Below are positions 42,165 to 49,920 of a stretch of DNA of 64,000 bases, one piece after another. This DNA is from Lentzea waywayandensis (GTDB lineage Bacteria; Actinomycetota; Actinomycetes; Mycobacteriales; Pseudonocardiaceae). How positions within the stretch are numbered: position 1 is the first letter of the stretch; each line of letters begins with the position of its first letter. Below the pieces are notes generated by a model. The model had not been told where the DNA came from. It did no database searches and was given only the letters and a program-made list of their open reading frames with translations. A program made the translations under genes and the position numbers. Location of the stretch: NCBI RefSeq assembly GCF_900115955.1, contig NZ_FOYL01000006.1, positions 417,950 through 481,949 of the forward strand, read 5' to 3'.

Positions 42165-43034
42165 ATGCGTGTATTCGTCGGGTACCCGCTGTTGCGCGTC
42201 CTCAGTGTCCGGTTCGCTGGTCGGGTGCCCACGGAGAAGGAACGGCTTGACGTGGTCGAGCCGCAGGTCGCCACGTTGATCAGTCATGTCGGTCAGCTGT
42301 CCGCGGAGCTGGAGCGCGTCACGGCTCGGCTGACTGTGCTGGAACGGCGGTTGTCCGGCGCCGGTGACGGGCTGCTCGTTGATCTCGACGCGGTGTCCGG
42401 CGAGGTCGAGCCGCTGGTCGAGGCGTTGCGCAAGGGGTGGGACGCCGAGCAGGAGATCCTCGCTGATCCGGCGCGGGTCGACCTCAGGGCCGAGGTGCTG
42501 GAGTTCGACGGGCTCAAAGCTCGCCGCGACGAGGCCAGGTCCAAACTGGACGGTGGGCGGGTGCCCCGGTTCGAGCGGGACGCGCTGTCGCACGAGGTCC
42601 GCCAGATGGAATGGCTGATCAACGCGAACGAGGCCAGTGCGCAGCGGGCGGCCGAGCGGCTGGAGGCCGACGAGGACGCCGTCGGGGAGGAGTGGCGCAC
42701 CGAGGCCGTGCTGGCCGGGGACAAGGCTCGCGGTGAGATCAAGGACGCGGCCGAGCGGCGCATCTCCGAGGCGCTCGGGCAGTACGCGCGCATGCCCGTG
42801 TGGTTCCGGGTCGGGCTCGGTGAGATTCCCACGCCGGATCCGTCGTTCTGGCTCGAGTCGGCGATCGCTGTCCTCGCGTACCGGCTGGAGTACGGCGTCA
42901 CGGACGCGGTCTCGCCGCTCGGGGCGCCGCCGTCCGCCTCGTCCGGGAGCGAGAACTGGGTTCGCCGCACGAACGTCTACGCGGACATCATCGACCGCCT
43001 CACGACGTTGGCTGCGACCTTCCACCTGCAGTAG
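42165..43034 (+). CDS. Coiled-coil protein of unknown function
   Basis: 289 residues if ATG 42165 is used; GTG 42114, 42222 and 42252 are also in frame, and the conserved-looking part starts near VVEPQVATLISHVGQLSAEL. The N-terminal half has heptad-like spacing (SAELERVTARLTVLERRLSG), and the middle is rich in Glu/Ala/Arg (ANEASAQRAAERLEADEDAV). The C-terminal part is more compact with Trp/Tyr (MPVWFRVGLGEIPTPDPSFW). No signal peptide is certain and no domain is recognised. The function is unknown. Confidence 0.7.
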   Translation: MRVFVGYPLLRVLSVRFAGRVPTEKERLDVVEPQVATLISHVGQLSAELERVTARLTVLERRLSGAGDGLLVDLDAVSGEVEPLVEALRKGWDAEQEILADPARVDLRAEVLEFDGLKARRDEARSKLDGGRVPRFERDALSHEVRQMEWLINANEASAQRAAERLEADEDAVGEEWRTEAVLAGDKARGEIKDAAERRISEALGQYARMPVWFRVGLGEIPTPDPSFWLESAIAVLAYRLEYGVTDAVSPLGAPPSASSGSENWVRRTNVYADIIDRLTTLAATFHLQ

Positions 43035-43038
43035 CCTG

Positions 43039-43062
43039 TTCTGCAACCGACGGGTTGCAGAA
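43039..43062. promoter_or_regulatory. ArsR operator
   Basis: TTCTGCAACC (43039-43048) and GGTTGCAGAA (43053-43062) form a perfect 10-bp inverted repeat with 4-nt spacer, 5 bp before the ArsR start codon. This is typical of an autoregulatory ArsR/SmtB site. Confidence 0.75.
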
Positions 43063-43067
43063 GGGGT

Positions 43068-43385
43068 GTGGCGGTGAGTCAGGTCGACGACGTGCTGGCC
43101 GCGCTCGCGGATCCGATGCGACGGCGGGTGCTCGACCTCGTGGCGGCCAAGGGACCCGTGTCGGCGTCGACGCTCGCCGGTGAGCTGCCGGTGAGCCGTC
43201 AGGCCATCGTCAAGCACCTGGTCGTCCTGGAGAAGGCCGAGCTGGTGGCGTCCGTTCGCGCCGGCCGGGAGAACAACTTCTCCGTCCGGTCCGGCGCGCT
43301 CGACGCCACCGCCACGTGGATGTCGTCGCTCGCCTCCCAGTGGGACCAGCGACTGGCCGCGATCAAGAAGCTCGCTGAAAGTTGA
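43068..43385 (+). CDS. ArsR-family transcriptional regulator
   Basis: 105 residues from GTG 43068. The winged helix is DDVLAALADPMRRRVLDLVA, SASTLAGELPVSRQAIVKHL and VVLEKAELVASVRAGRENNF. There are no Cys residues, so it does not sense metals by the classical thiol sites; it belongs to the HTH_20-like group that often controls an adjacent SRPBCC (AHSA1) gene. No such gene follows here: the frame ends in a convergent overlap of 23 nt with the amidohydrolase. The perfect inverted repeat just upstream suggests autoregulation. Confidence 0.9.
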   Translation: MAVSQVDDVLAALADPMRRRVLDLVAAKGPVSASTLAGELPVSRQAIVKHLVVLEKAELVASVRAGRENNFSVRSGALDATATWMSSLASQWDQRLAAIKKLAES

Positions 43386-44898
43386 ACGCGCCGCCGACCA
43401 TGGTCGCCAGTACCGGGATCTCCGCTATCGCGTCGCTCGTGCGCGGGTCGTCGCCCAGCACCACGAGGTCCGCCAGCTTGCCCGGCGTGAGGCTGCCCAG
43501 GACGTGCTCCTTGCGGCACGCGTAGGCGCTGCCGAGCGTGTACGCGTGGAGCGCCTCCTCGACGGTGATCGCCTCGGCCGGTCCTACCGCGCGGCCGCTG
43601 GATGACCGTCGGCGCACCATGAACTCGATGGCGCGCAACGGGGCTCCGTCCGCGACGGGGCGGTCCGAGCTGCCTGCGACGGTGATGCCGTGGTCCAGGA
43701 ACGAGCGGCCCCGGTACATCCACGGTGCCCGCGTTTCGCCCATGATCTCGCTGTAGTCATCGCCATATGCGTAGAGGAACGTCGGCTGGACCACGGGGAC
43801 CATGCCCAGGGCCGCGATCCGGCTGAGCTGGTCGGAGCGGACGAGGCCGCAGTGTTCGATGCGGTGCCTCGCGTCGGCCCGTGGGCGTTGGCGTTGGGCT
43901 TCTTGGACCGCGTCCAAGGTGAAGTCGATCGCGCGGTCGCCGATCGCGTGGATCGCCAGCTGCCAGCCCGCGTGGTGGCCGTCGATGATCGCCGACCGCA
44001 TGAACTCCTCGGACTCGGCGAGCCGGCCTGTGTTGTCGCTGCCGAGGTACGGCTCGGACAACGCGGCCGTGCGCGCCATCATGCCGCCGTCGGTCCACAG
44101 CTTCAGGGCGCCCAACGACAGCATGTCGTCGCCGAAACCGGTGTGCAGGCCGAGGTCGATCGCGCGCGGGATTCCGTCCGACGGGTCGGCGGTGGCGTCG
44201 TGCAGGACGTGGGCGGACACCATGAGCTGTACGCGGATCGGTAGCTGAGCGCGTTGGTACGCGGCCGCTTCGACGGGGCTGCTGGCGATCAGGCCCGCGC
44301 CGATGCCTGCCTCCGCGCACATCGTGACGCCTTCGGACAGCACCTGCTGTGCGCTCGTGTGCAGTTCGGTGGTGATCTCGTCGAGGGAGTACGGCAGCCG
44401 CAACGTGCGTGCGGCCAGCTGTTCGTTCTCGGTCAGCCAGCCGTCGCTGGTGATCTCCGGAAGTTGTTTGAGCACAACGGAGTTCACGACGCACGCGTGG
44501 CCGGACAGGTCGGCGACGTACACCGGTCTGCCGTCGCTGATCCGGTCGAGGTCCAGGGCGGTGAGCGGGACGTCCATGATCCGGCGGTCGTAGCCGGACG
44601 CCTCGATCCAGCCCGTGCCGGGAGCGTTGGCGAGGCGGTCGAGGATCTGCGTCACCGTGGTCAGGCCGGTGATGTCGACGGTGCGGCGGCCGTTCCACGC
44701 GAGGTGCGTGTGGGCGTCGATGAAACCCGGCAGCACCACCGCGTTGCCGAGGTCGACGGTCTCGGTGGCGGGCAGGTCCTCGACCTGCTCGTCCAGTCCG
44801 GCGATCCGGCCCTGCCAGATGCCGATCGTGTGCGCGGCGGGGCGTGCCGGGTCCATCGTGATGGCCCGGCAGCCCGTCAGTTTGAGATCGAGTTTCAC
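43363..44898 (-). CDS. Amidohydrolase family protein (YtcJ type)
   Basis: 511 residues from ATG 44898. Metal-binding and family motifs: VVLPGFIDAHTHLAWNG (HxH), LGALKLWTDGGMMARTAALS, WQLAIHAIGDRAIDFTLDAV, ARHRIEHCGLVRSDQLSRIA, VAGSSDRPVADGAPLRAIEF (Asp) and the C-terminal LGSLTPGKLADLVVLGDDPR. YtcJ-type enzymes hydrolyse amide or related bonds in small molecules; substrate is unknown. Its start overlaps the stop of the ornithine hydroxylase gene by 4 nt (ATGA), so it is in the iron-regulated transcript. A link to siderophore turnover is possible but not shown. Confidence 0.88.
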   Translation of the reverse strand: MKLDLKLTGCRAITMDPARPAAHTIGIWQGRIAGLDEQVEDLPATETVDLGNAVVLPGFIDAHTHLAWNGRRTVDITGLTTVTQILDRLANAPGTGWIEASGYDRRIMDVPLTALDLDRISDGRPVYVADLSGHACVVNSVVLKQLPEITSDGWLTENEQLAARTLRLPYSLDEITTELHTSAQQVLSEGVTMCAEAGIGAGLIASSPVEAAAYQRAQLPIRVQLMVSAHVLHDATADPSDGIPRAIDLGLHTGFGDDMLSLGALKLWTDGGMMARTAALSEPYLGSDNTGRLAESEEFMRSAIIDGHHAGWQLAIHAIGDRAIDFTLDAVQEAQRQRPRADARHRIEHCGLVRSDQLSRIAALGMVPVVQPTFLYAYGDDYSEIMGETRAPWMYRGRSFLDHGITVAGSSDRPVADGAPLRAIEFMVRRRSSSGRAVGPAEAITVEEALHAYTLGSAYACRKEHVLGSLTPGKLADLVVLGDDPRTSDAIAEIPVLATMVGGAFNFQRAS

Positions 44899-46151
44899 GC
44901 GGTCGCGAGGACCGGCACAGGAGTGTTGGTCAGCACGGACGCCAGGATCTCACCCGAGCGCACCGCGACGTTGGACAGGAGCGACGACGTGATGCCGTGC
45001 GAGTGCTCGGTGCCGCCCTGCAGGTAGATGCCGCCCCGCAACGACGTCTGCACGCGGTAGTCGCGGCCGACGACCAGACGGCCGGCCTCGTTCCGTGCGC
45101 ACGTCTCGTCCAGTGAACCGAGGACCGGCGCGGCCTCGTCGTAGCCGGTCGCGAGCAGCACGAGGTCGGTGTCGACGAACTCCTGCTCGCCGGTGACGAG
45201 CGACTGGATCACCGCACGCGCGCCGTCCGCCGACTCCTCGACCGCGACGAGCCGGGTCATCTTCATCATCTTCAGGCGCTCGGTGCCCAGCACCTTCTCC
45301 TGGTACTCGGTGCGGTAGAGCTGCGCGATGAGGTCGACGTCGACCACGGAGTAGTTGGTGTTGCGGTGGTAGTCCATCAACCGCTGCTTCACGGCGTCCG
45401 GGGCGTCGTAGTAGTGGTCGACGGCCTCGGGGTCGAAGATCCGGTTCGCGAACGAGCTGTCGTCCGCGGGGCTGTAGCCGTAGCGGGAGAACACCGAGCA
45501 CACCTCGGTGCCGGGGAACTCGCGGTGCAGGTACGCCACGGCCTCCGCGGCGCTCTGCCCTGCGCCCACGACGACGCAGCGCTCGGGGTTCTTCAGCGAG
45601 CCGACGCGGTGCAGGAACTCGCTGTTGTGCCACACGCGATCCGACAGCGTGATGCCCTCGGGCACGGTCGGGCGCAGTCCGGTCGCGAAGACGAGGTTGC
45701 GGGCGTGGTACACGTCACCCGTGGCCGTTGTCACCTCGAACAGGTCGTCCTGAATCGCTTCCACGCCAACGGCTTCGGTGCCGTAGGCGACCAGGTCGTC
45801 GACCTGCGCGGCGGCCCACTCGAAGTAGTCGTGGAACTCGACGCGCAGCGGGAACAGGTTCTTGTGGTTGACGAAGTCGATCAGCCGGCCGCGGTCCTGG
45901 AGGTAGCAGAGGAACGAGAAGCGGCTGGTCGGGTTCCGCATGGTGACCAGGTCCTTGAGGAACGACACCTGCATGGTGGCGTCGTCCAGGAGCATGCCCC
46001 GATGCCAGCCGAACGCCTGCTGGCGTTCCAGGAACACCGCGGTGACAGGGGTTTCGGCCTGCTCGTTGTGCTCGGTCAGAGCGATGGCGAGCGCCAGGTT
46101 CGAGGGACCGAACCCGATACCGACGATGTCGTAGATCGGATGCATGAGCAC
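44895..46151 (-). CDS. L-ornithine/L-lysine N-monooxygenase for hydroxamate siderophores
   Basis: 418 residues from ATG 46151 (M3 is an alternative). Features of the SidA/PvdA/CchB family: YDIVGIGFGPSNLALAIALT (FAD), MQVSFLKDLVTMRNPTSRFS (substrate region typical of ornithine/lysine hydroxylases), RCVVVGAGQSAAEAVAYLHR (NADPH) and DLVLLATGYDE. It makes N5-hydroxyornithine (or N6-hydroxylysine) with NADPH and O2 for hydroxamate siderophores. It is divergent from a formyltransferase and both have iron boxes, as in cchB/cchA of coelichelin. No NRPS or NIS synthetase is in the window. Confidence 0.93.
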   Translation of the reverse strand: MLMHPIYDIVGIGFGPSNLALAIALTEHNEQAETPVTAVFLERQQAFGWHRGMLLDDATMQVSFLKDLVTMRNPTSRFSFLCYLQDRGRLIDFVNHKNLFPLRVEFHDYFEWAAAQVDDLVAYGTEAVGVEAIQDDLFEVTTATGDVYHARNLVFATGLRPTVPEGITLSDRVWHNSEFLHRVGSLKNPERCVVVGAGQSAAEAVAYLHREFPGTEVCSVFSRYGYSPADDSSFANRIFDPEAVDHYYDAPDAVKQRLMDYHRNTNYSVVDVDLIAQLYRTEYQEKVLGTERLKMMKMTRLVAVEESADGARAVIQSLVTGEQEFVDTDLVLLATGYDEAAPVLGSLDETCARNEAGRLVVGRDYRVQTSLRGGIYLQGGTEHSHGITSSLLSNVAVRSGEILASVLTNTPVPVLATA

Positions 46152-46156
46152 CGAAC

Positions 46157-46175
46157 TTAGGGCAGCCTAAGCTAT
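46157..46175. promoter_or_regulatory. Iron box for the ornithine monooxygenase promoter
   Basis: TTAGGGCAGCCTAAGCTAT matches the IdeR/DmdR consensus TTAGGTTAGGCTAACCTAA at about 14 of 19 positions. It begins 6 bp upstream of the monooxygenase ATG. Confidence 0.7.
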
Positions 46176-46191
46176 CTGCGCAAGCTGTCAG

Positions 46192-46210
46192 TTAGGTTAG
46201 CCTGACCGTA
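46192..46210. promoter_or_regulatory. Iron box for the formyltransferase promoter
   Basis: TTAGGTTAGCCTGACCGTA is close to the IdeR/DmdR iron-box consensus, with TTAGGTTAG intact on the left. It lies 29 bp before the formyltransferase ATG. Confidence 0.75.
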
Positions 46211-46238
46211 TCGCACCTAAGTGAAGGAGGGCACCCCC

Positions 46239-47186
46239 ATGAGGGTCGTCATGTTCGGGTTCCAGACCTGGGGTCATCGCACCCTGCAGGCACTTTTGGC
46301 GTCCGAGCACGAGGTCGTCCTGGTGGTGACCCACCCCAAGGGTGAGGGCGCGTACGAGAAGGTCTGGAGCGATTCGGTCGAGGAGCTGGCCCGCGAGAAC
46401 GGCGTCGAGGTGCTCGTCCGCGAACGCCCGGAGGACCAGGAGCTGCTCGACGCGCTCAAGGCCGCCGAGCCGGACGTGATCGTCGCCTGCAACTGGCGGA
46501 CCTGGATCCCGCCGCAGGTCTTCGCGCTGCCCAAGCACGGCACGTTGAACGTGCACGACTCGCTGCTGCCGAAGTACGCGGGCTTCTCGCCGTTGATCTG
46601 GGCGCTTCTCAACGACGAGAAGGAAGTCGGCGTGACGGCGCACATGATGGACGACACGCTCGACGCCGGTGACATCGTGCTTCAGCGCTCGGTTCCGGTC
46701 GGCCCGCGCGACACGACCGCGATCCTCTTCGAGAAGACGCTGGAGCTGTTCGGCCCGATCACGGTCGACGGTCTCGCCGAGATCGCGTCCGGCCGCACCG
46801 ACTTCCAGAAGCAGGACCGTTCGCAGGCCTCGTTCTTCCACAAGCGCGCCGAGGAAGACCTGCGCATCGACTTCACCTGGACCGCGGAGGAGCTGGATCG
46901 CCTGGTGCGTGCGCAGTGCGCGCCGTACCCGAGCGCGTACTGCTTCCACCGCGGCCAGCGCCTGGAGATCATCGAGGCCGACGTGTCCGCGGAGGTCTAC
47001 GGCGGAACTCCCGGCCGGATCTTCTACCGCGAGGGCGACGGCGTGACGATCGTCGCGGGCGCCGAGGCAAGGCGCGGCAAGAGCAAGGCATTGCTGGTCA
47101 AGAAGGTTCGTACCGCCGATGGCACCGAGCTCAAGGCGCACGAGTACTTCAAGCACATGGGCGGCTACCTGACCTCGCGTCCGTAG
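46239..47186 (+). CDS. N5-hydroxyornithine formyltransferase (CchA-like)
   Basis: 315 residues from ATG 46239, with GAAGGAGGG upstream. It is a Fmt-type formyltransferase: MRVVMFGFQTWGHRTLQALL, HGTLNVHDSLLPKYAGFSPL (catalytic Asn-His and downstream Asp) and VTAHMMDDTLDAGDIVLQ, then the C-terminal OB-like domain (GGTPGRIFYREGDGVTIVAG). It would transfer a formyl group from N10-formyl-THF to hydroxyornithine, as in coelichelin and rhodochelin. The shared iron-boxed promoter with the N-monooxygenase makes this far more likely than tRNA or sugar formylation. Confidence 0.9.
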   Translation: MRVVMFGFQTWGHRTLQALLASEHEVVLVVTHPKGEGAYEKVWSDSVEELARENGVEVLVRERPEDQELLDALKAAEPDVIVACNWRTWIPPQVFALPKHGTLNVHDSLLPKYAGFSPLIWALLNDEKEVGVTAHMMDDTLDAGDIVLQRSVPVGPRDTTAILFEKTLELFGPITVDGLAEIASGRTDFQKQDRSQASFFHKRAEEDLRIDFTWTAEELDRLVRAQCAPYPSAYCFHRGQRLEIIEADVSAEVYGGTPGRIFYREGDGVTIVAGAEARRGKSKALLVKKVRTADGTELKAHEYFKHMGGYLTSRP

Positions 47187-47198
47187 TCCCGACACGCG

Positions 47199-47228
47199 GA
47201 TCACGGGCCGGGTGACCGGTCCGTGATC
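47199..47228 (+). terminator. Terminator after the formyltransferase
   Basis: GATCACGG (47199-47206) pairs with CCGTGATC (47221-47228); inside, CCGG/CCGG pairs around GTGA, with one G-T mismatch between the two stems. Confidence 0.7.
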
Positions 47229-47249
47229 GGCATGGTCGATCATTGCCGC

Positions 47250-47891
47250 ATGAATCGCGCGGCGGTGACGTCACTGGTGGTCTTCGTGCTGCTCGTGGCA
47301 GTGGGCTGGTACCTCACGAATCTCCAGTCGTCCCAGGAGAATCCGCCCAACACCCCCGCGCCCGTTCCGACCGGTTCGCCGGACCTCGCCGCGTTGAAGA
47401 TCGCGCCCGAGAGCAAGATGGCCGGCTACAGCCGCGACCGCTTCCCGCACTGGGCCTCGCAGGGAAATTCCTGTGACACCAGGGAGATCGTGCTCCAGAA
47501 GCAGGGCACCGACGTGAAGACGGACAAGGACTGCAAGGCGGTCTCCGGCACCTGGAACAGCGCCTACGACGGCGTGGTGATCAAGGAGGCCGGCGAGGTC
47601 GACATCGACCACACCGTGCCGCTCGCGGAAGCCTGGCGCTCCGGCGCCGACAAGTGGACCGACGACGAGCGCAAGGCGTTCGCCAACGACCTGGGCGGCA
47701 TCCAGCTGCTGGCGGTGACCGCGAAGTCCAACCGCTCCAAGGGCGACCAGGACCCGGCGAAGTGGAAGCCGCCGGTCACGGCCTACGGGTGCACGTACGC
47801 GCAGCACTGGATCTCGGTGAAGATCAGCTACAAGCTGACCGTCGACCAGGCCGAGTACGACGCGTTGGCCGTGCTGCTCAAGACCTGTTAG
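47250..47891 (+). CDS. Secreted or membrane-anchored HNH nuclease (DUF1524/GmrSD-like)
   Basis: 213 residues from ATG 47250. An N-terminal anchor or signal helix (VTSLVVFVLLVAVGWYL) is followed by a Pro/Thr linker and the nuclease domain with GYSRDRFPHWASQGNSCDTR, GEVDIDHTVPLAEAWRSGAD (catalytic DH) and LLAVTAKSNRSKGDQDPAKW (Asn). Three to four Cys suggest disulfides outside the cell. Such exported nucleases are common in actinomycetes and probably degrade extracellular DNA. Its stop overlaps by 4 nt, convergently, with the SUKH-like gene. Confidence 0.88.
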   Translation: MNRAAVTSLVVFVLLVAVGWYLTNLQSSQENPPNTPAPVPTGSPDLAALKIAPESKMAGYSRDRFPHWASQGNSCDTREIVLQKQGTDVKTDKDCKAVSGTWNSAYDGVVIKEAGEVDIDHTVPLAEAWRSGADKWTDDERKAFANDLGGIQLLAVTAKSNRSKGDQDPAKWKPPVTAYGCTYAQHWISVKISYKLTVDQAEYDALAVLLKTC

Positions 47892-48382
47892 TTCGGCCAG
47901 AAACCGGGGTTCCGGGTCGGCGTGAACCCGATGAGCCTGCTCTGGATCTTCCCGGTGAGCAGGTCGTGGAGGAACGCGGTCGTCGGTCCGTCGTAGCTCT
48001 CCCACTCGGAGAACTCGGCGTCGCACCAGGTGATCGTCCACTGGTCCGGGTCGTCCGTGCCGGTGCGCCAGAACAGGGTGCACCGCCCGGCCTTGCCCCA
48101 CGGGACCAGATCGTCCACTTCCCTGGTCTCGTAGATGTCGCTGAAGAAGACGTCGAGCGACTCCTCGTCGTCAACGGGCGAGGTCACCTCGACGACGTGA
48201 TCGAAGACGCCACTGCCGAAGGCCGACAGCAGTTCCTTGTAGTCGCCGGGAAACGCGAACCCCACGTGCTCCTCGGCGTCGCCCCAGGACAACTCGGGCT
48301 CACGCTTCGGCTCCCACCTGAGCAACCGGACGAGGTCCGCGCTTCTCGACAACTTCTTCCCCCTGGTACGTGCCGACGACAC
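47888..48382 (-). CDS. SMI1/KNR4 (SUKH superfamily) protein
   Basis: 164 residues from GTG 48382. The SUKH pattern is visible: LSWGDAEEHVGFAFPGDYKE followed by LLSAFGSGVF, a central strand region (SLDVFFSDIYETREVDDLVP) and TLFWRTGTDDPDQWTITWCD, SEWESYDGPTTAFLHDLLTG. The W...P-DYK motif is the family hallmark. SUKH proteins are often immunity proteins against nuclease toxins in polymorphic toxin systems; others are housekeeping. It is convergent with the secreted HNH nuclease. A toxin-immunity link is possible but the convergent layout is unusual. Confidence 0.82.
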   Translation of the reverse strand: MSSARTRGKKLSRSADLVRLLRWEPKREPELSWGDAEEHVGFAFPGDYKELLSAFGSGVFDHVVEVTSPVDDEESLDVFFSDIYETREVDDLVPWGKAGRCTLFWRTGTDDPDQWTITWCDAEFSEWESYDGPTTAFLHDLLTGKIQSRLIGFTPTRNPGFWPN

Positions 48383-48423
48383 GGCCCGACCCCCCAGACG
48401 GGCCGCGTCGTCCGCTGTTCCCC

Positions 48424-49074
48424 CTACCCGACCTGAACGGACTCGAACAGGCCGGACAGCTTCCAGTGCGTCACGTACCCCATGGCCTCGGCCGCGATCA
48501 GCACGTCGAGCTTCCCGAGGTTCGTGCGCGCCGGCATCTGGTACGCCTTGCCGCGCCGCACGTCGAGCACCATCGGGATGGCGCCGGGCAGCGTGTCCGC
48601 GACGGTGTGCTGCAGGATCCGCAGCCCGACGTTCGCCGCCTCCCTGGTCAGCGGCAGTTCCTTGGTGTGCACGAGCACCGCGTAGGTCGTGCCGTCCTTC
48701 TTGCGCAGCCCCAGGTGCGGCCGCACCTTCAAGGTCAGTTCGCCGGCGCGGTAGGTGGCGCCCTCCACCGGCACCCCCGTCGCCTTGAACGCCGTCAGCC
48801 AGGGCAGGAAGCCGTCGGCGATCTCCTCGAACGCCCGCGGCTGGCCCGTGCGGTTGGCGTTCATGACCGCCTTCTTGAGCTCGATCTCCGGCTCCGTCGA
48901 GTTGACCGCTCGTCGCATGGCGTCGCGGATCGGGTTGTAGAACCCGCACACCCTGGTATCGGAGGCCAGGTACATCCCCCGCTGTTCCGACACGATGTTG
49001 ATGCGTCCACGCTGACCGCTCATGACGTACTCGGTGAACGACAGTGCGGTGACGCTGACGTTGTTGTCCGGCAA
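48424..49074 (-). CDS. Actinobacterial protein of unknown function
   Basis: 216 residues from TTG 49074, which has GGGGAG 6-7 nt upstream; GTG 49104 gives 226 residues but a poorer site. It has no signal peptide or membrane segment. Notable stretches are NVSVTALSFTEYVMSGQRGR, then a middle region with FEEIADGFLPWLTAFKATGV, and a C-terminal LGKLDVLIAAEAMGYVTHWK. No known domain is recognised. It is followed 41 bp downstream by the SUKH-like gene on the same strand. Confidence 0.7.
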   Translation of the reverse strand: MPDNNVSVTALSFTEYVMSGQRGRINIVSEQRGMYLASDTRVCGFYNPIRDAMRRAVNSTEPEIELKKAVMNANRTGQPRAFEEIADGFLPWLTAFKATGVPVEGATYRAGELTLKVRPHLGLRKKDGTTYAVLVHTKELPLTREAANVGLRILQHTVADTLPGAIPMVLDVRRGKAYQMPARTNLGKLDVLIAAEAMGYVTHWKLSGLFESVQVG

Positions 49075-49202
49075 CGTTTTCTCCCCTCGTACCGCGAGCT
49101 TCACCTGACGTTATCCGAGGGGTCTGACAAAAACGGCGCTACTCCGAACGGCGTAGTCGTTACTTAGCGTCGAACAATCACTCGAGTAGGTGACACGCAG
49201 AG

Positions 49203-49220
49203 TTGCGACCTAGGTCGCAA
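49203..49220. promoter_or_regulatory. 18-bp perfect palindrome in a divergent promoter region
   Basis: TTGCGACCTAGGTCGCAA is a perfect 18-bp palindrome centred between divergent genes (start 49074 minus, 49390 plus). It has the form of a dimeric regulator site, but no family is assigned. Confidence 0.6.
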
Positions 49221-49373
49221 TCGGTAAACGGACGGTGACGGACCGGCGACCGATCGCGGGGATGACCGTTCGTCTGCCGTTCGCCGACGCTCACCCAACG
49301 CTCACCGCACGACAAGCAGAAGTAACACTCTGTAGAAGATCAACTCGGGAGAATGGGTTCATCAGGAGGAATC

Positions 49374-49421
49374 ATGGCGAGGGAGCACGATGGCGGTAAA
49401 GGCGGAGCGTTCACCCGATAG
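49374..49421 (+). CDS. Possible 15-residue leader peptide overlapping the next gene
   Basis: ATG 49374 has the best ribosome site in the area (AGGAGG at 49365-49370, 3-4 nt before it) and opens a frame of 15 codons, MAREHDGGKGGAFTR, ending at TAG 49419-49421. The 85-residue membrane protein starts at ATG 49390 in another frame, inside this ORF. It may be a coupled leader or a misleading chance start. Confidence 0.4.
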   Translation: MAREHDGGKGGAFTR

Positions 49422-49647
49422 AGCGGGTGACGTGGAGGTTCCGCAGCCGCGGCAGCCGGTGAGGTGGCTGACCCACCCCGGCACCTGGCCGCACGCGGTG
49501 CAGGTGACGGTCATCCTCGTGCTGATCGCACTGCTGCTGTGGGCCATCGCCGTCACGCTCGGTCCTGACCAGGCCTTCATCGTCGGCTCCGCGGGCGTCG
49601 CGGCCAAGCTGATCTGCATGTACCTAGACACCCGCGTGCGCAACTAA
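49390..49647 (+). CDS. Small single-pass membrane protein
   Basis: 85 residues. A Pro/Arg-rich cytoplasmic N-terminus (VEVPQPRQPVRWLTHPGTWP) is followed by a transmembrane helix (HAVQVTVILVLIALLLWAIA) and a second hydrophobic region around FIVGSAGVAAKLICMYL. No domain is recognised. Its start has only GAGGGAG 4 nt upstream; the stronger site nearby belongs to an overlapping 15-codon frame. Convergent with the DUF2277 gene by a 4-nt overlap. Confidence 0.65.
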   Translation: MAVKAERSPDRAGDVEVPQPRQPVRWLTHPGTWPHAVQVTVILVLIALLLWAIAVTLGPDQAFIVGSAGVAAKLICMYLDTRVRN

Positions 49648-49913
49648 CGGCCGTAGCGCTCCGCCGACCTGGCCTTCGCCTTGGCCGCCTCGACCTCACG
49701 GTCCTTCGGCGGCGCGGTGGTCACCAGTGCGTCGAGCAGTTCCCGCGTCGCCGCCGCCACGGCCGCGACTGCCTGGTCGAACGCGGCCTGGTTCGCCGCC
49801 GACGGTTTTGCCGCCCCGCTCACCTTCCGCACGTACTGCACGGCCGCGGCCTGCACCTCGTCGGAGGTCGCCGGCGGTTCGAAGTTGTGGAGCACCCGGA
49901 TGTTTCGGCACAT
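49644..49913 (-). CDS. DUF2277 family protein
   Basis: 89 residues from ATG 49913. The N-terminus MCRNIRVLHNFEPPATSDEV is the hallmark of this family, followed by AAAVQYVRKVSGAAKPSAAN. The end is basic and Ala-rich. Small, soluble, function unknown; widely found in actinobacteria. Confidence 0.9.
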   Translation of the reverse strand: MCRNIRVLHNFEPPATSDEVQAAAVQYVRKVSGAAKPSAANQAAFDQAVAAVAAATRELLDALVTTAPPKDREVEAAKAKARSAERYGR

Positions 49914-49920
49914 GACTCCA

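Noticed and set aside
43363..47186. A full siderophore NRPS cluster
   Set aside because: Only the hydroxylase and formyltransferase are present; flanking genes are an amidohydrolase, ArsR and an exported HNH nuclease, with no adenylation or condensation domains.
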